Assembly (NCBI GenBank): GCA_035651755.1
Contig: DASRFA010000044.1
Coordinates: 62,001-126,000 of the forward strand
Length of the DNA stretch: 64,000 bases
Reading direction: 5' to 3'
Origin: DASRFA01 sp035651755
GTDB lineage: Bacteria > Desulfobacterota > Binatia > UBA12015
Positions within the stretch are counted from its first letter, which is position 1. Every line of letters begins with the position of its first letter. A program made the translations under genes and the position numbers. Below the pieces are notes generated by a model, which was given only the letters and a program-made list of their open reading frames with translations, searched no databases and was not told where the DNA came from. Positions 1 through 9,326 of this stretch are shown piece by piece.

Positions 1-1
1 C

Positions 2-1072
2 GAGCTCGCGAGCGCCGACGACCTCTGCCGCGCGCGCGAGAGCGCGCTCTTCGCGGATCTGCTGGCCGAGGTCGCGCGCCACCAGTCGCGCTTGACCGAG
101 CTCGCGCACGCGCTGGCCGAGACCGACGCGCTCGCGAGCCTCGCGGGCGTGGCGCACGCGCGCGGCTACGTCCGGCCGCGGCTCCATCGCGGGACGCGGC
201 TCGAGATCCGGGACGGCAGGCATCCCGTGGTCGAGCGGACCTCCGCGGTCGGGAAGTTCGTCCCGAACGACGTCGTCCTCGACGAGGAGCGCTCGCAGAT
301 CGCGATCGTCACCGGGCCGAACATGGCGGGGAAGAGCACGTTCCTCCGCCAGGTCGCGCAGATCGTCGTGCTGGCGCACGCGGGGAGCTTCGTGCCGGCC
401 TCGTCCGCCGACGTGCCCCTCACCGATCGTATCTGGACCCGGGTGGGCGCCGCCGACGACCTCGTCGCGGGCGACTCGACCTTCATGGTGGAGATGAAGG
501 AGACCGCCGCGATCCTCGGGAACCTCTCCGCCCGGTCGCTCGTCGTGCTCGACGAGATCGGGCGCGGCACGAGCACCTACGACGGCATTGCGATCGCATG
601 GGCGGTCGCCGAGCACCTGCACGAGCTCGCGCCGGCGCCGGGGGCGCGCGTGAAGACGCTCTTCGCGACCCACTTCCACGAGCTGACCGCGCTCGCCGAC
701 ACGCTGCCGCGGGTCTGCAACCTCTCGGTCGCGGTCCGCGAGTGGAAGGACGAGGTGCTCTTCCTGCGGAAGGTCGTCGCCGGCCCGGCCAGCCGGAGCT
801 ACGGGGTCGCGGTCGCGCGGCTCGCGGGCGTGCCAGACGCGGTCGTGAAGCGAGCGCGGCAGCTGCTCGCGAGCCTCGAAGCGGGCGAGCCGCTCGCCGA
901 CGGCCCGCCGGTGCACCCGCGTCGCGGCGCGCCCACGAGCCAGCTCGATCTCTTCCAGCCGCGGGCGGACGGGCTCCAGCGCGAGCTCGCCGAGATCGAC
1001 GTCGAGCGCTTGACGCCGCTGGATGCGCTGGCCCGCCTGCACGAGCTGGTCGAGAAAGCGAGGCGCGGATGA
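2..1072 (+). CDS. mutS: DNA mismatch repair ATPase MutS, C-terminal part (5' truncated by window edge)
   Basis: The frame is open from the first bases of the window, so only the end of the clamp domain and the C-terminal ATPase are present. MutS recognises mismatches and, through ATP-driven sliding, recruits MutL. Seen directly: Walker A GPNMAGKST at about 318-344, signature/Walker B DEIGRGTSTYDG near 550, and ATHFHEL near 666, in the order and spacing of MutS domain V. The tail SQLDLF followed by a short helix is the usual ending of bacterial MutS1. Its TGA overlaps the ATG of the amidase gene by 4 bases, so the two are probably co-transcribed. The alternative MutS2 is unlikely because there is no Smr domain. 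Confidence 0.96.
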   Translation, partial: ELASADDLCRARESALFADLLAEVARHQSRLTELAHALAETDALASLAGVAHARGYVRPRLHRGTRLEIRDGRHPVVERTSAVGKFVPNDVVLDEERSQIAIVTGPNMAGKSTFLRQVAQIVVLAHAGSFVPASSADVPLTDRIWTRVGAADDLVAGDSTFMVEMKETAAILGNLSARSLVVLDEIGRGTSTYDGIAIAWAVAEHLHELAPAPGARVKTLFATHFHELTALADTLPRVCNLSVAVREWKDEVLFLRKVVAGPASRSYGVAVARLAGVPDAVVKRARQLLASLEAGEPLADGPPVHPRRGAPTSQLDLFQPRADGLQRELAEIDVERLTPLDALARLHELVEKARRG

Positions 1073-2715
1073 GCGTCGCGCGCGCCGCCGCAGCCGCTGG
1101 AGCGATCGCGCTCGCGCTCGCGTCGCTCGCCGTCCCGACGCCCGACGGCGCGCTCGCCGCGACCCGCAAGGGACGCGGTGCGGGGAGTGCGGCGGCCGCG
1201 CCGGCGGCGGCTGCACCGGGAGCGGCGGTCATCGAGCGCGTGGAGTGGGAGAAGGGCGACGGCGCCGGGCGAATCGTCGTCGTCGTCCGCGGCAGCGTCG
1301 CGTACGAGGCGCACGTCGCCGCGGCGGACGCCGCTGCCGGCCTGCCGCCGCGCGCGTACGTCGACGTCCGCCCGGCGACGCTCGGGCCCGGGGTCGCGCG
1401 CGCGCCGGTCGCGGTCGAGGACGGCATCCTGCGGCGCATCCGGGTCGGTCAGTTCGATCGTCAGACCGTGCGCGTCGTCGTCGATCTGGGCGAGCCGGCG
1501 GCGTTCGAGGTCCGCACGACGGACCGGCCGGCGCGCCTCCTCCTGAGCCTCGCGCCGCGCCCTCCGGGCGGAGCCCCCGCCACCGTCGCGGGCTCCGCCG
1601 GTGCGCCGGCGGAGGCGGTCGCGGCGGCGCCGGCCGAGGCCGCTCGCGATCGGGCCTCGACTTCTCCGCCCGAGGCCGCGGGCACGGCGAGCTGGCCGGG
1701 GGAAGCGGCGCCTTCGGCGAGCGGCGCGAGCATCCCACACGCGTCGACGACCGCATCCGAGGCCGCCAAGGGCGGGGAACGGTCTCTCGGCTCGCCCGCT
1801 CGCGCGGACACGGCGGACGCGCCGGCGCCGTCCGCGCGCGAGGAACGCGCGGCATCCGAGCCGGACGAGGTGGCGCTCGCGGCTGCCGCTCCCTCGCCGA
1901 CGGCGACGGCGGAGCCGAAGCTCGCTCCCGTCGCCGGCGCTTCCGCGGCCGCGGCCGCGCCCGCCGCGACGGCGGCGCGTGGGCGCGGCACGCGGACCGC
2001 GAGCGGGGCCGCGCGTCGGCCGCGCGTCGTCGTCCTCGACCCCGGCCACGGCGGCAAGGACCCGGGAGCGCGCGGCGTCACCGGCGACGAGGAGAAGGCG
2101 ATCACGCTCGCGATCGCGGAGCTCGTCGCGGAGCGCCTGGCGGGCGACGACAAGCTCCGCGTCGTGCTCACGCGGACCGACGACCGCACCGTCACGCTGG
2201 AGCAGCGGACCGCGGTCGCGAACGCGCAGGGCGCCGACCTCTTCGTCTCCATCCACGTGAACGCGAGCGAGAACCTCGAGCTCGCCGGCATCGAGACCTA
2301 TACGCTCAACAACACGAACGACCGCGCGACCATCCGGCTCGCCGCGATGGAGAACGGCCTCACGCTCGCCGGCGCGTCGTCGAACGAGCGCGATCTCGCC
2401 TACATCCTGAGCGACCTCCTCCAGACCGGGAAGGAGGACGAGTCGGTCGCGCTCGCCGAGAGCGTCCACCGCGAGATGCTGCGGACGCTCCGTGGCCGCT
2501 GGAAGACGGTCCAGAGCCTCGGCGTCAAGAAAGGTCCCTTCTACGTCCTGGTCGGCGCGTACATGCCGTGCGTCCTCGTGGAGGTGGGCTTCCTGACGCA
2601 CGAGGTCGAAGGGCAGCGCGTCGCCTCGCGGCGCTACCAGACCGACGTCGCGGAGGGGATCGCGGGCGGCATCCGGCGCTTCCTCGACTCCGCTCCGGCG
2701 AACTCGAACCTGTGA
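1069..2715 (+). CDS. amiC: N-acetylmuramoyl-L-alanine amidase with AMIN domain (AmiC type)
   Basis: Predicted periplasmic zinc amidase (548 aa) that cuts the bond between MurNAc and the stem peptide of peptidoglycan, usually at septation. An N-terminal signal peptide (Ala-rich hydrophobic stretch, residues 3-25) is followed by an AMIN domain (about 50-160), then a long Ala/Pro/Ser-rich linker (about 165-315) and an Amidase_3 domain (about 320-540). Zinc and catalytic positions are visible: His in DPGHGGKDPGA, Glu in GDEEKAITL, His in SIHVNAS and Glu in VEVGFL. The start overlaps the mutS stop (ATGA). The linker is unusually long and low in complexity. AmiA, AmiB and AmiC cannot be told apart by eye; AmiC is chosen because of the AMIN domain. 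Confidence 0.9.
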   Translation: MSVARAAAAAGAIALALASLAVPTPDGALAATRKGRGAGSAAAAPAAAAPGAAVIERVEWEKGDGAGRIVVVVRGSVAYEAHVAAADAAAGLPPRAYVDVRPATLGPGVARAPVAVEDGILRRIRVGQFDRQTVRVVVDLGEPAAFEVRTTDRPARLLLSLAPRPPGGAPATVAGSAGAPAEAVAAAPAEAARDRASTSPPEAAGTASWPGEAAPSASGASIPHASTTASEAAKGGERSLGSPARADTADAPAPSAREERAASEPDEVALAAAAPSPTATAEPKLAPVAGASAAAAAPAATAARGRGTRTASGAARRPRVVVLDPGHGGKDPGARGVTGDEEKAITLAIAELVAERLAGDDKLRVVLTRTDDRTVTLEQRTAVANAQGADLFVSIHVNASENLELAGIETYTLNNTNDRATIRLAAMENGLTLAGASSNERDLAYILSDLLQTGKEDESVALAESVHREMLRTLRGRWKTVQSLGVKKGPFYVLVGAYMPCVLVEVGFLTHEVEGQRVASRRYQTDVAEGIAGGIRRFLDSAPANSNL

Positions 2716-2761
2716 GCCGGGTCGCTGCGGCGGTCGGTCGGGACGGCTAGAAGGTAGGGCG

Positions 2762-5554
2762 ATGCTCGAGGCTCCGACGATCGCCGCCCGCGACCTGCCG
2801 GTCCCGCCGCCGAAGGCGCATCCCGGGGGGCCCCCGCCGGTCTTCGAGCTCCCGGCGATCGCGCCCGACGGAGAGATCCCCGACGTCGCGAAGACGACGA
2901 AGGAGTACCTCGCCACGGTGCGGAGCCGCCTTCGCGCCTGGCACGATGGCGGCGCCGGCGGGACCGACGTCGTCGACCGCTACACGGCCGCGATCGACCG
3001 CCTGGTCTGCTTCCTCTTCGACGCCGCCACCGCGGCCTACCGGAAGCGCTACGTCCAGCTCGACCAGCGCTGCGCGGTCTTCGCCCAGGGCGGCTACGGG
3101 CGCGGCGAGCTGAACCCGCACTCCGACATCGACCTGCTCTTCGTCTACCCGCACAAGGTCACGCCCTACGTCGAGACCGTCACCGAGAAGATCCTCTACA
3201 GCCTCTGGGACACGCGGCTGCAGGTCGGCCACGCGGTCCGGAACGTCCGCGAGTGCGTCCGGCTGGCCGCCACGGACCTCAAGATCAAGACCGCCCTCAT
3301 CGACGCGCGCTTCGTCTGCGGGGACGCCGCGCTCGCCCAGGAGCTCGAGCGCGCGCTCGACCGCGAGATCAAGCCGCGCGCGACCCAGAAGTTCTTTCGC
3401 GAGAAGCTCCTCGAGAGCGAAACGCGCCACCACCAGTACGGCGACTCCGTCTACCTGCTCGAGCCCCAGATCAAGGAAGGCGAGGGCGGCCTGCGCGACC
3501 TCCACACCGCGCTCTGGGTCGCGAAGATCAAGTTCAAGGTGCAGAGCCTGCGCGAGCTCGCGGTGAAGGGTGTCATGTCCGCGGCCGAGCTCGCCGAGCT
3601 CGACGAGGCGCGCGACTTCCTGTTCCGCGTGCGGAACTCGCTCCATTTCCTGTCCGGCATGCACCAGGACCAGCTGACGTTCGAGGTGCAGGAGCGGGTC
3701 GCGCACAACCTGGGCTATCGGGCCGCCGAGGGCGATCCGATGAAGGCCGTCGAGCACTTCCTGAAGGACTACTACCTCCACGCCTCGACGGTGACGCGCT
3801 TCTCGCAGGCGATCATCGACCGCTCCGTCAACCCGCCGCGGCCCTACCGGCTCATCGGTCGGATGATGGCGCGGACGATCCGCCCGGGAGTCCAGATCAT
3901 CGCCGGCGAGCTGAACGTCACGAACGGCGCGATCTTCGAGGAAGACCCGACCGAGCTCGTGCGCCTCTTCGCGGACTCGCAGGCGCACGCGGTCCGCCTC
4001 GCGCCGCACCTCGCCGACCTCGTCCGCGCCAGCGCGCCGCTGCTCGACGACCGCTACCTCTCGGACCCGCGCGTCGCGGATGGCTTCCTCGGCATCCTGC
4101 GCGCGCCGATGCGCGTCTACGAGACGCTGCACGAGATGCACAAGCTCGGCGTGCTCGCGCGCGTGATCCCGGAGTGGGCGCACCTCCTGTGCCTGGTGCT
4201 GCACGACTTCTACCACATCTACACCGTCGACGAGCACTCGCTCATGGGCGTGCGCGAGCTCGAGCGCCTGCGAAGCGGCGAGCGCGCCGACGAGGCGCCG
4301 CTCCTGACACAGGTGATGCGTGAGGTGGACAACGTCGAGCTGCTCTTCCTCGGCATGCTCCTCCACGACAGCGGCAAGGGGCTCGGCGGCGGACACTCCG
4401 AGAAGGGCGCGGACTTCGCGCGCGCCATCGCGGGACGCCTCGGGCTGAACGAGGACGAGGTGCGCGAGCTCGAGTTCCTGGTCCGGAACCACCTCGCGAT
4501 GTCGCACCTCTCGCAGCGCCGCGACATCCACGACGACAAGCTGGTGACCGAGTTCGCGCGCCTCGTCGGCACGCCGGGGGCGCTGAGGCGCCTCTACCTC
4601 CTGACGTACGCCGACATGCGCGCGACCGGGCCCAAGGTCTGGAACAACTGGAAGGGCATGCTGCTCGACGAGACGTACCTCCGCATCCTGGAGGTCTTCG
4701 CGCGCGGCTTCGAGCCCGAGGACCGCGCGGCGCGGACCGAGCGCATGCGCGAGCGCGTCCTCGCCGAGGTGCGAGCGGAGCGCGGCGACGTGGCGGCGGC
4801 GGACTGCGCGGACTTCCTCGCGACCATGCCCGACACGTACTTCCTGACGACGCCCGAGGCCCTCATGCCCGACCACTGGGCGATGGTGCGCCGCCTCGAC
4901 GAGGAGGGCGGGCTGGTCACGTCGGTCAGCCACCACCCGCGCTCGGAGTACAGCGAGTTCACCGTCGTGACGCACGACCGGCCCGGCCTGTTCGCGACGC
5001 TGACGGGCGTGCTGGCGGCGAGCGGCATGAACATCGTGGCGGCGCGCATCTCGACGTCGAGCCGCGGCATCGTCGTCGACGCGTTCCGCGTGTCGCACGT
5101 CGAGCGCCGCGAGATCACCCTCGACGAAGCGCGCTGGCAGCGCACCCGGGACCTGCTCGCGGCCGTGCTGTCGGGCCGCCAAGTGCTCGCCGACCTCATG
5201 GCGCGCGCCGAGCGGCCGGGCATCCTCGATCGCCGCTACGAGCGGCGCGTCGCCACCGAGGTCGTCGTCGACAACGGCGTATCCGACGCCTACACCGTGC
5301 TCGACATCTACACGCACGACCGCGTCGGCCTGCTGCACCGGATCGCGAAGGTCCTCTACGAGCTCGGGCTCGACATCCACCTCGCGAAGATCACGACCAA
5401 CGTGGACCAGGTCCTGGACGTCTTCTACGTGACCGAGCGCGACGGCCGGAGGAGCGAGCGCGTGGACGAGATCCGCGCGACACTCGTCGACGCGCTCGCC
5501 GAGCCGCGCGAGGACGCGGCGGGCTCGTCGGACGCCCCGGCGACGCCGGCGTGA
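2762..5554 (+). CDS. glnD: [Protein-PII] uridylyltransferase / uridylyl-removing enzyme GlnD
   Basis: Nitrogen sensor (930 aa) that uridylylates PII protein when glutamine is low and removes UMP when it is high. Domains in order: nucleotidyltransferase with GGYGRGELNPHSDIDLL (about 110-126, the GS...DxD-type active site), the helical PII-UTase domain, an HD phosphohydrolase domain (LLHDSGKG followed by GHSEKGA, about 533-548) and two ACT domains (about 732 and 839), which sense glutamine. Length matches the family (850-950 aa). AAGGTAGGG ahead of the ATG is a plausible ribosome binding site. Its TGA overlaps the GTG of the downstream xer gene. No glnB or amtB is in the window. Confidence 0.95.
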   Translation: MLEAPTIAARDLPVPPPKAHPGGPPPVFELPAIAPDGEIPDVAKTTKEYLATVRSRLRAWHDGGAGGTDVVDRYTAAIDRLVCFLFDAATAAYRKRYVQLDQRCAVFAQGGYGRGELNPHSDIDLLFVYPHKVTPYVETVTEKILYSLWDTRLQVGHAVRNVRECVRLAATDLKIKTALIDARFVCGDAALAQELERALDREIKPRATQKFFREKLLESETRHHQYGDSVYLLEPQIKEGEGGLRDLHTALWVAKIKFKVQSLRELAVKGVMSAAELAELDEARDFLFRVRNSLHFLSGMHQDQLTFEVQERVAHNLGYRAAEGDPMKAVEHFLKDYYLHASTVTRFSQAIIDRSVNPPRPYRLIGRMMARTIRPGVQIIAGELNVTNGAIFEEDPTELVRLFADSQAHAVRLAPHLADLVRASAPLLDDRYLSDPRVADGFLGILRAPMRVYETLHEMHKLGVLARVIPEWAHLLCLVLHDFYHIYTVDEHSLMGVRELERLRSGERADEAPLLTQVMREVDNVELLFLGMLLHDSGKGLGGGHSEKGADFARAIAGRLGLNEDEVRELEFLVRNHLAMSHLSQRRDIHDDKLVTEFARLVGTPGALRRLYLLTYADMRATGPKVWNNWKGMLLDETYLRILEVFARGFEPEDRAARTERMRERVLAEVRAERGDVAAADCADFLATMPDTYFLTTPEALMPDHWAMVRRLDEEGGLVTSVSHHPRSEYSEFTVVTHDRPGLFATLTGVLAASGMNIVAARISTSSRGIVVDAFRVSHVERREITLDEARWQRTRDLLAAVLSGRQVLADLMARAERPGILDRRYERRVATEVVVDNGVSDAYTVLDIYTHDRVGLLHRIAKVLYELGLDIHLAKITTNVDQVLDVFYVTERDGRRSERVDEIRATLVDALAEPREDAAGSSDAPATPA

Positions 5555-6513
5555 GCCGAGCCGTGTCGCTGGACGAGCTCGTCGATCGCCACCTCGCGCG
5601 CCTGCGCGCCGAGGTCGGCGTCTCGCCGCACACGGCCGCCGCCTACGCCGACGACCTCGCGCGCTTCGCGCGCTTCGCCAACGAGCGCTTCCGGATCGCC
5701 GACTCCGGACGCGTGACGCGCGAGCTCGTGCTCGCGTTCCAAGCGGCGGAGGCCGAGCGCGGGATCTCGGCGCGGACGCAGGCGCGTCGGCTCTCGGCGC
5801 TGCGCGGGCTCTTCAAGTTCGCGGTCGCCGAGCGCCAGATGGCGGAGAGCCCGCTCGCCGACCTCCGCCAGCCGCGCCAGCCGCGGCGCCTCCCGGCCGC
5901 GCTCTCCACGCGCGACGTCGAGCGCCTCCTGGCCGCTGCCGACGCCGGCCCGACGCCGCTCCGCGACCGCGCGCTCCTCGAGGTCCTCTACGGCGCCGGC
6001 ATCCGGGTGAGCGAGGCCACCGGCTTGACCCTCGACCGCCTCCTCCTCGACGAGCGCGCGCTGCGCGTGCACGGGAAGGGCGACAAGGAGCGACTCGTCC
6101 CGCTCGGCCGTCCCGCGTGCCGCGCGCTCGCGACCTACCTCGAGCACGAGCGGCCGCGCCTCGCGCGCGAAGCCCGGCGGCGCGAGGTGTTCCTGAGCGG
6201 CCGCGGCGGGCGCTTCACGCGCCAGGCGGTGTTCGCGCTCGTCCGCCGGGTCGCGCGGCGCGCGGGGGTCGAGATCGCGCTCTCGCCGCACGGCCTTCGC
6301 CACGCGTTCGCGACCCACCTCGTCGAACGCGGCGCCGACCTGCGGGTCGTGCAGACGCTCCTCGGACATGCGAGCATCGCGACGACGGAGGTCTACACGC
6401 ACGTGAGCCGGGCGCACCTCGCGCGCGTGCACGCGGCGCACCACCCGCGCGCGCGGGCCGCGCGCGCCGGGCGCGCGCGGCGGGCGGGCGCGACGCGCGG
6501 AGCGACCGGCTGA
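5551..6513 (+). CDS. xerC: Tyrosine recombinase XerC/XerD
   Basis: Site-specific recombinase (320 aa) that resolves chromosome dimers at dif with a partner Xer and FtsK. An N-terminal SAM-like core-binding domain (about 1-90) with the typical S-P-H-T-A-A-Y-DL motif is followed by the catalytic domain. Catalytic residues visible: Arg in GAGIRVSE (about 150), Lys in GKGDKERLVPL, H-x-x-R in SPHGLRHAFATHL (about 246), His in LLGHASIATT and the Tyr in EVYTHVS (about 280). GTG start overlaps the glnD stop (GTGA). An Arg/Ala-rich tail follows the catalytic Tyr. XerC versus XerD is not separable by eye. It lies in a housekeeping operon, so it is not treated as a phage integrase. Confidence 0.9.
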   Translation: MSRAVSLDELVDRHLARLRAEVGVSPHTAAAYADDLARFARFANERFRIADSGRVTRELVLAFQAAEAERGISARTQARRLSALRGLFKFAVAERQMAESPLADLRQPRQPRRLPAALSTRDVERLLAAADAGPTPLRDRALLEVLYGAGIRVSEATGLTLDRLLLDERALRVHGKGDKERLVPLGRPACRALATYLEHERPRLAREARRREVFLSGRGGRFTRQAVFALVRRVARRAGVEIALSPHGLRHAFATHLVERGADLRVVQTLLGHASIATTEVYTHVSRAHLARVHAAHHPRARAARAGRARRAGATRGATG

Positions 6514-6523
6514 AGAGGACGGG

Positions 6524-7594
6524 ATGGGGGACGGGATCCGCGAAGAACAGACTGCGGCCGCGGGGCGGTCGCCGGCGCGCGGCCGGCGCGTGGTCGTGAG
6601 CGGCATGCGGCCGACCGGCCGGCTGCACCTCGGCCATCTGCTCGGCACGCTCCGGAACTGGGTCGCGCTGCAGGAGACCCACGACTGCCACTTCTTCGTC
6701 GCCGATTGGCACGTCCTCACGACGGACTACGAGAAGCCGAAGGACGTCGCCTCGTTCATCGACGAGATGGTCCTCGACTGGCTCGCGGCGGGGATCGACC
6801 CGGAGCGGTCGGTCATCTTCCGGCAATCGGCGATCCTGGAGCACGCCGAGCTCGCGCTCCTCCTCGGCATGATCACTCCGGTGCCGTGGCTCGAGCGCAA
6901 CCCGACCTAAAAGGAGCAGCGCGAGCAGCTCGTCGACCGCGACCTCTCGACATACGGCTTCCTCGGCTACCCCGTGCTGCAGGCGGCGGACATCCTCGCG
7001 TACAAGGCCGATGCGGTCCCGGTCGGCGTCGACCAGGCGCCTCACCTCGAGCTCACGCGCGAGATCGCGCGCCGCTTCAACCATCTCTACGGGCCGGTAT
7101 TCCCGGAGCCGCAGGCGATCTTCTCGCCGTCGCCCAAGGTCCCGGGCGTCGACGGCCGGAAGATGAGCAAGAGCTACGGCAACGCGATCTTCCTCGACGA
7201 GGATCCCGCGTCGATCGAGGCCCGGCTCACGCGCATGGCGACCGATCCGCGCCGCGTCCGGCGCACGGACCCGGGCGATCCCGAGGACTGCCCGGCGTTC
7301 AACCTCCACCGCGTGTACTGCACGCCCGAGGAGATCGCGTACGTCACGGAGGGATGCCGGACGGCGGGCATCGGCTGCGTCGACTGCAAGCGGGTGATGA
7401 TCAAGCACGTCATCGCCGACCTCGCCCCGCTGCGCGAGCGGCGCCGCGAGCTCGCCGAGCGACCCGGGCTCGCGCGCGAGGTGCTGGCGGCCGGGACGGC
7501 GCGGGCCCGGCGCGTCGCCGAACGGACGATGGCGGACGTCCGCGCGGCGATCGGCATCGGCGGACCGCCCGAGCCGTCGGGGAGATCGTCGTGA
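6524..7594 (+). pseudogene. trpS: Tryptophanyl-tRNA synthetase, reading frame interrupted by an in-frame TAA
   Basis: Class I synthetase charging tRNA-Trp. Reading from ATG 6524 gives GMRPTGRLHLGHLLG (HIGH motif) and runs to a TAA at 6908-6910. The same frame then continues without a gap to TGA 7594 with the rest of the enzyme, including ILAYKADAVPVGVDQAPHLELTREIA and KMSKS near 7162. The interrupted codon sits where relatives read N-P-T-(Y/F)-K-E-Q, so TAC to TAA (one base) restores a 356-codon enzyme of normal size. Readthrough is unlikely, because TAA is the sole stop of the DHH gene. No second trpS is visible here. A sequence error or strain-level nonsense mutation is the simplest reading. 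The stop overlaps the scpA start (GTGA). Confidence 0.85.
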
Positions 7595-8361
7595 GCGATC
7601 CCTACACCGTCAAGCTCGAGATGTTCGAGGGGCCGCTCGACCTGCTCCTGCACCTCATCAAGAAGCACGAGGTCGACGTCTACAACGTCCGGATCGCCGA
7701 CATCACCGACCAGTACCTGGCCTACCTCTCGCAGGCGCAGGACCTGAACCTCGACATCGCCGGCGAGTTCCTCGTGATGGCGGCGACGCTCGTGTACCTG
7801 AAGTCGCGCGCGCTGCTCCCGGCCGACGAGCGCGACGAGCTCGAGGACGAGGAGCCGCTCGACCCCGAGGCCGAGCTCATCCAGCAGCTCGTCGAGCACG
7901 AGCGCTTCCAGAAGGTCGCGGCGGCGCTGGCGTCGCGGCCGGTGCTCGGGCGCGACGTCTTCGCGCGCTCGCTCGCGGAGACGGTCGATGGCGAGCTCAC
8001 CGAGCCGATGCGTCCGGTCACGGTCGGCGAGCTGCTGCTCGCGCTCGAGCGCGTGCTCGCGCGGCGCGCGGCGGCGCTCGTGCACCGCGTGCAGGGCGAG
8101 AAGCTCGACATCCGGGACGGCCTCCGCATGGTGATGCGCTACCTGCGCGCTTCCGGCCGGGCGACCTTCGACGAGCTCTTCCCGGAGGACGCGTCGCGCA
8201 TGCACGTCGTCGTCGTGTTCCTGGCGCTCCTCGAGCTCATCAAGAACGGCGCCGTCACGGCGACGCAGGGCGAGGCGTACGGGACGATCGACATCGCGCT
8301 CGTCCGCGACGTCGACCCGGACGAGCTGCTCGCGGTCGGGACGCAGGAGGGCGTGGGGTGA
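7591..8361 (+). CDS. scpA: Segregation and condensation protein A
   Basis: Kleisin subunit (256 aa) of the Smc-ScpAB condensin, which bridges the Smc heads and organises the chromosome. The N-terminal signature VKLEMFEGPLDLLLHLIKKHEVDVYN is intact, followed by DITDQYLAYL and the hydrophobic LVMAATLVYLKSRALLP segment, then an acidic stretch (EDEEPLDPEAELIQQL), as in the family. The C-terminal winged-helix region (FLALLELIKNGAVTATQ) that binds the Smc head is present. The GTG start overlaps the trpS stop by 4 bases, and the stop overlaps the scpB start in the same way, so trpS-scpA-scpB look translationally coupled. Confidence 0.95.
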   Translation: MSDPYTVKLEMFEGPLDLLLHLIKKHEVDVYNVRIADITDQYLAYLSQAQDLNLDIAGEFLVMAATLVYLKSRALLPADERDELEDEEPLDPEAELIQQLVEHERFQKVAAALASRPVLGRDVFARSLAETVDGELTEPMRPVTVGELLLALERVLARRAAALVHRVQGEKLDIRDGLRMVMRYLRASGRATFDELFPEDASRMHVVVVFLALLELIKNGAVTATQGEAYGTIDIALVRDVDPDELLAVGTQEGVG

Positions 8362-9326
8362 CGCGCGATCACGACGAAGAAGAGACCGCGGGCGAGGAAG
8401 CGGAAGCCTCGAGCCCGCTCGCGCGCCGCATGGCCGACGCGATCGCCGATCACGCCGATCGCACGCACGCCGGCGGCGACGAGCCGCCAGACGGCGACGA
8501 CGAGCGCGCGGCCGCGGGCGAGGCCGGCGACGAGGCCGAAGCGCCGGAGGCGCCCGGCGACGGCCCGCCCCTCGCCACGGTGCTCGAAGCGGTCCTCTTC
8601 GCGGCCGCCGAGCCGGTCCCGCTCGGCCGGCTGACCCGGATCCTCTTCCCGTGGACGCGGGCGGCTGTCGCCGAGGCGCTCGCGGGCTTGGCGACGGAGC
8701 TCGCGGAGGGCACGCGCGGCGTCCGGCTGGTCGAGACCGGAAGCGGCTTCCAGCTCCGATCCGCATCGGAATGCGCGCCGTGGATCCGGAAGTTCTTCAC
8801 GGAGAAGCCGCCGCGCCTCTCGCGCCCGATGCTCGAGACGGTCGCGATCGTGGCCTATCGCCAGCCGGTCACGCGCGGGGAGATCGAGTCCATCCGGGGC
8901 GTCAACTGCGACGCGGTCCTGAGCGCGCTCGTCGGGCGCGGGCTCGTCCGGATCGTGGGCCGGCGCGAGTCCCCGGGCAGGCCCCTCGAGTACGGGACGA
9001 CGCCCGAGTTCCTGGACCTCTTCAGCTTGCGCGACCTCTCCGAGCTTCCGCCCTTGCCCGATCCGGCGGCGCTCGCCAGCCTGATCGACGGCGACGAGGG
9101 AGAACCGGAGGAGAGCGGTGAGCCAGCCGGTGCGGACGAAGAGCGAAGAGACGAAGCCGTCGAGCGCGAGGCCGGAGCGGCTGCAGAAGATCCTGAGCCA
9201 GGCGGGGCTGGCGTCGCGCCGCACGGCGGAGGACCTGATCCGAGCGGGCCGGGTGCGGGTGAACGGGAAGGTGGTGCGGGAGCTCGGGACGAAGGCCCAC
9301 CCGACGCTCGACCGCGTCACGATTGA
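8358..9326 (+). CDS. scpB: Segregation and condensation protein B, with unusual C-terminal extension overlapping rluB
   Basis: ScpB dimer binds the central part of ScpA in the Smc complex. The conserved tandem winged-helix core lies at residues about 72-225 (LEAVLFAAAEPVP, then RPMLETVAIVAYRQPVTRGEIESIRGVN and GTTPEFLDLF). Two non-core parts stand out: an acidic, Ala-rich N-terminal extension of about 70 residues, and a Gly/Ala/Glu-rich tail of roughly 70 residues that is read out of frame with the start of rluB. GTG start overlaps the scpA stop. The tail looks like a shadow of the rluB sequence. Either the overlap is real or a small indel near 9060-9120 hides an earlier stop. Core identification is secure; the true end is not. 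Confidence 0.85.
   Translation: MTRDHDEEETAGEEAEASSPLARRMADAIADHADRTHAGGDEPPDGDDERAAAGEAGDEAEAPEAPGDGPPLATVLEAVLFAAAEPVPLGRLTRILFPWTRAAVAEALAGLATELAEGTRGVRLVETGSGFQLRSASECAPWIRKFFTEKPPRLSRPMLETVAIVAYRQPVTRGEIESIRGVNCDAVLSALVGRGLVRIVGRRESPGRPLEYGTTPEFLDLFSLRDLSELPPLPDPAALASLIDGDEGEPEESGEPAGADEERRDEAVEREAGAAAEDPEPGGAGVAPHGGGPDPSGPGAGEREGGAGARDEGPPDARPRHD

Noticed and set aside
2747..5380. Long open frame on the minus strand opposite glnD
   Set aside because: It is antisense to an intact, well-conserved glnD and has skewed composition. GC-rich coding DNA often leaves the opposite frame open.
5551..6513. Tyrosine recombinase as mark of a mobile element
   Set aside because: It sits in a housekeeping operon with 4-base overlap to glnD, has the length of XerC/XerD, and there is no flanking repeat or cargo.
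7174..8766. Minus-strand frame opposite trpS, scpA and scpB
   Set aside because: Crosses three real genes on the other strand and has no recognisable domain.
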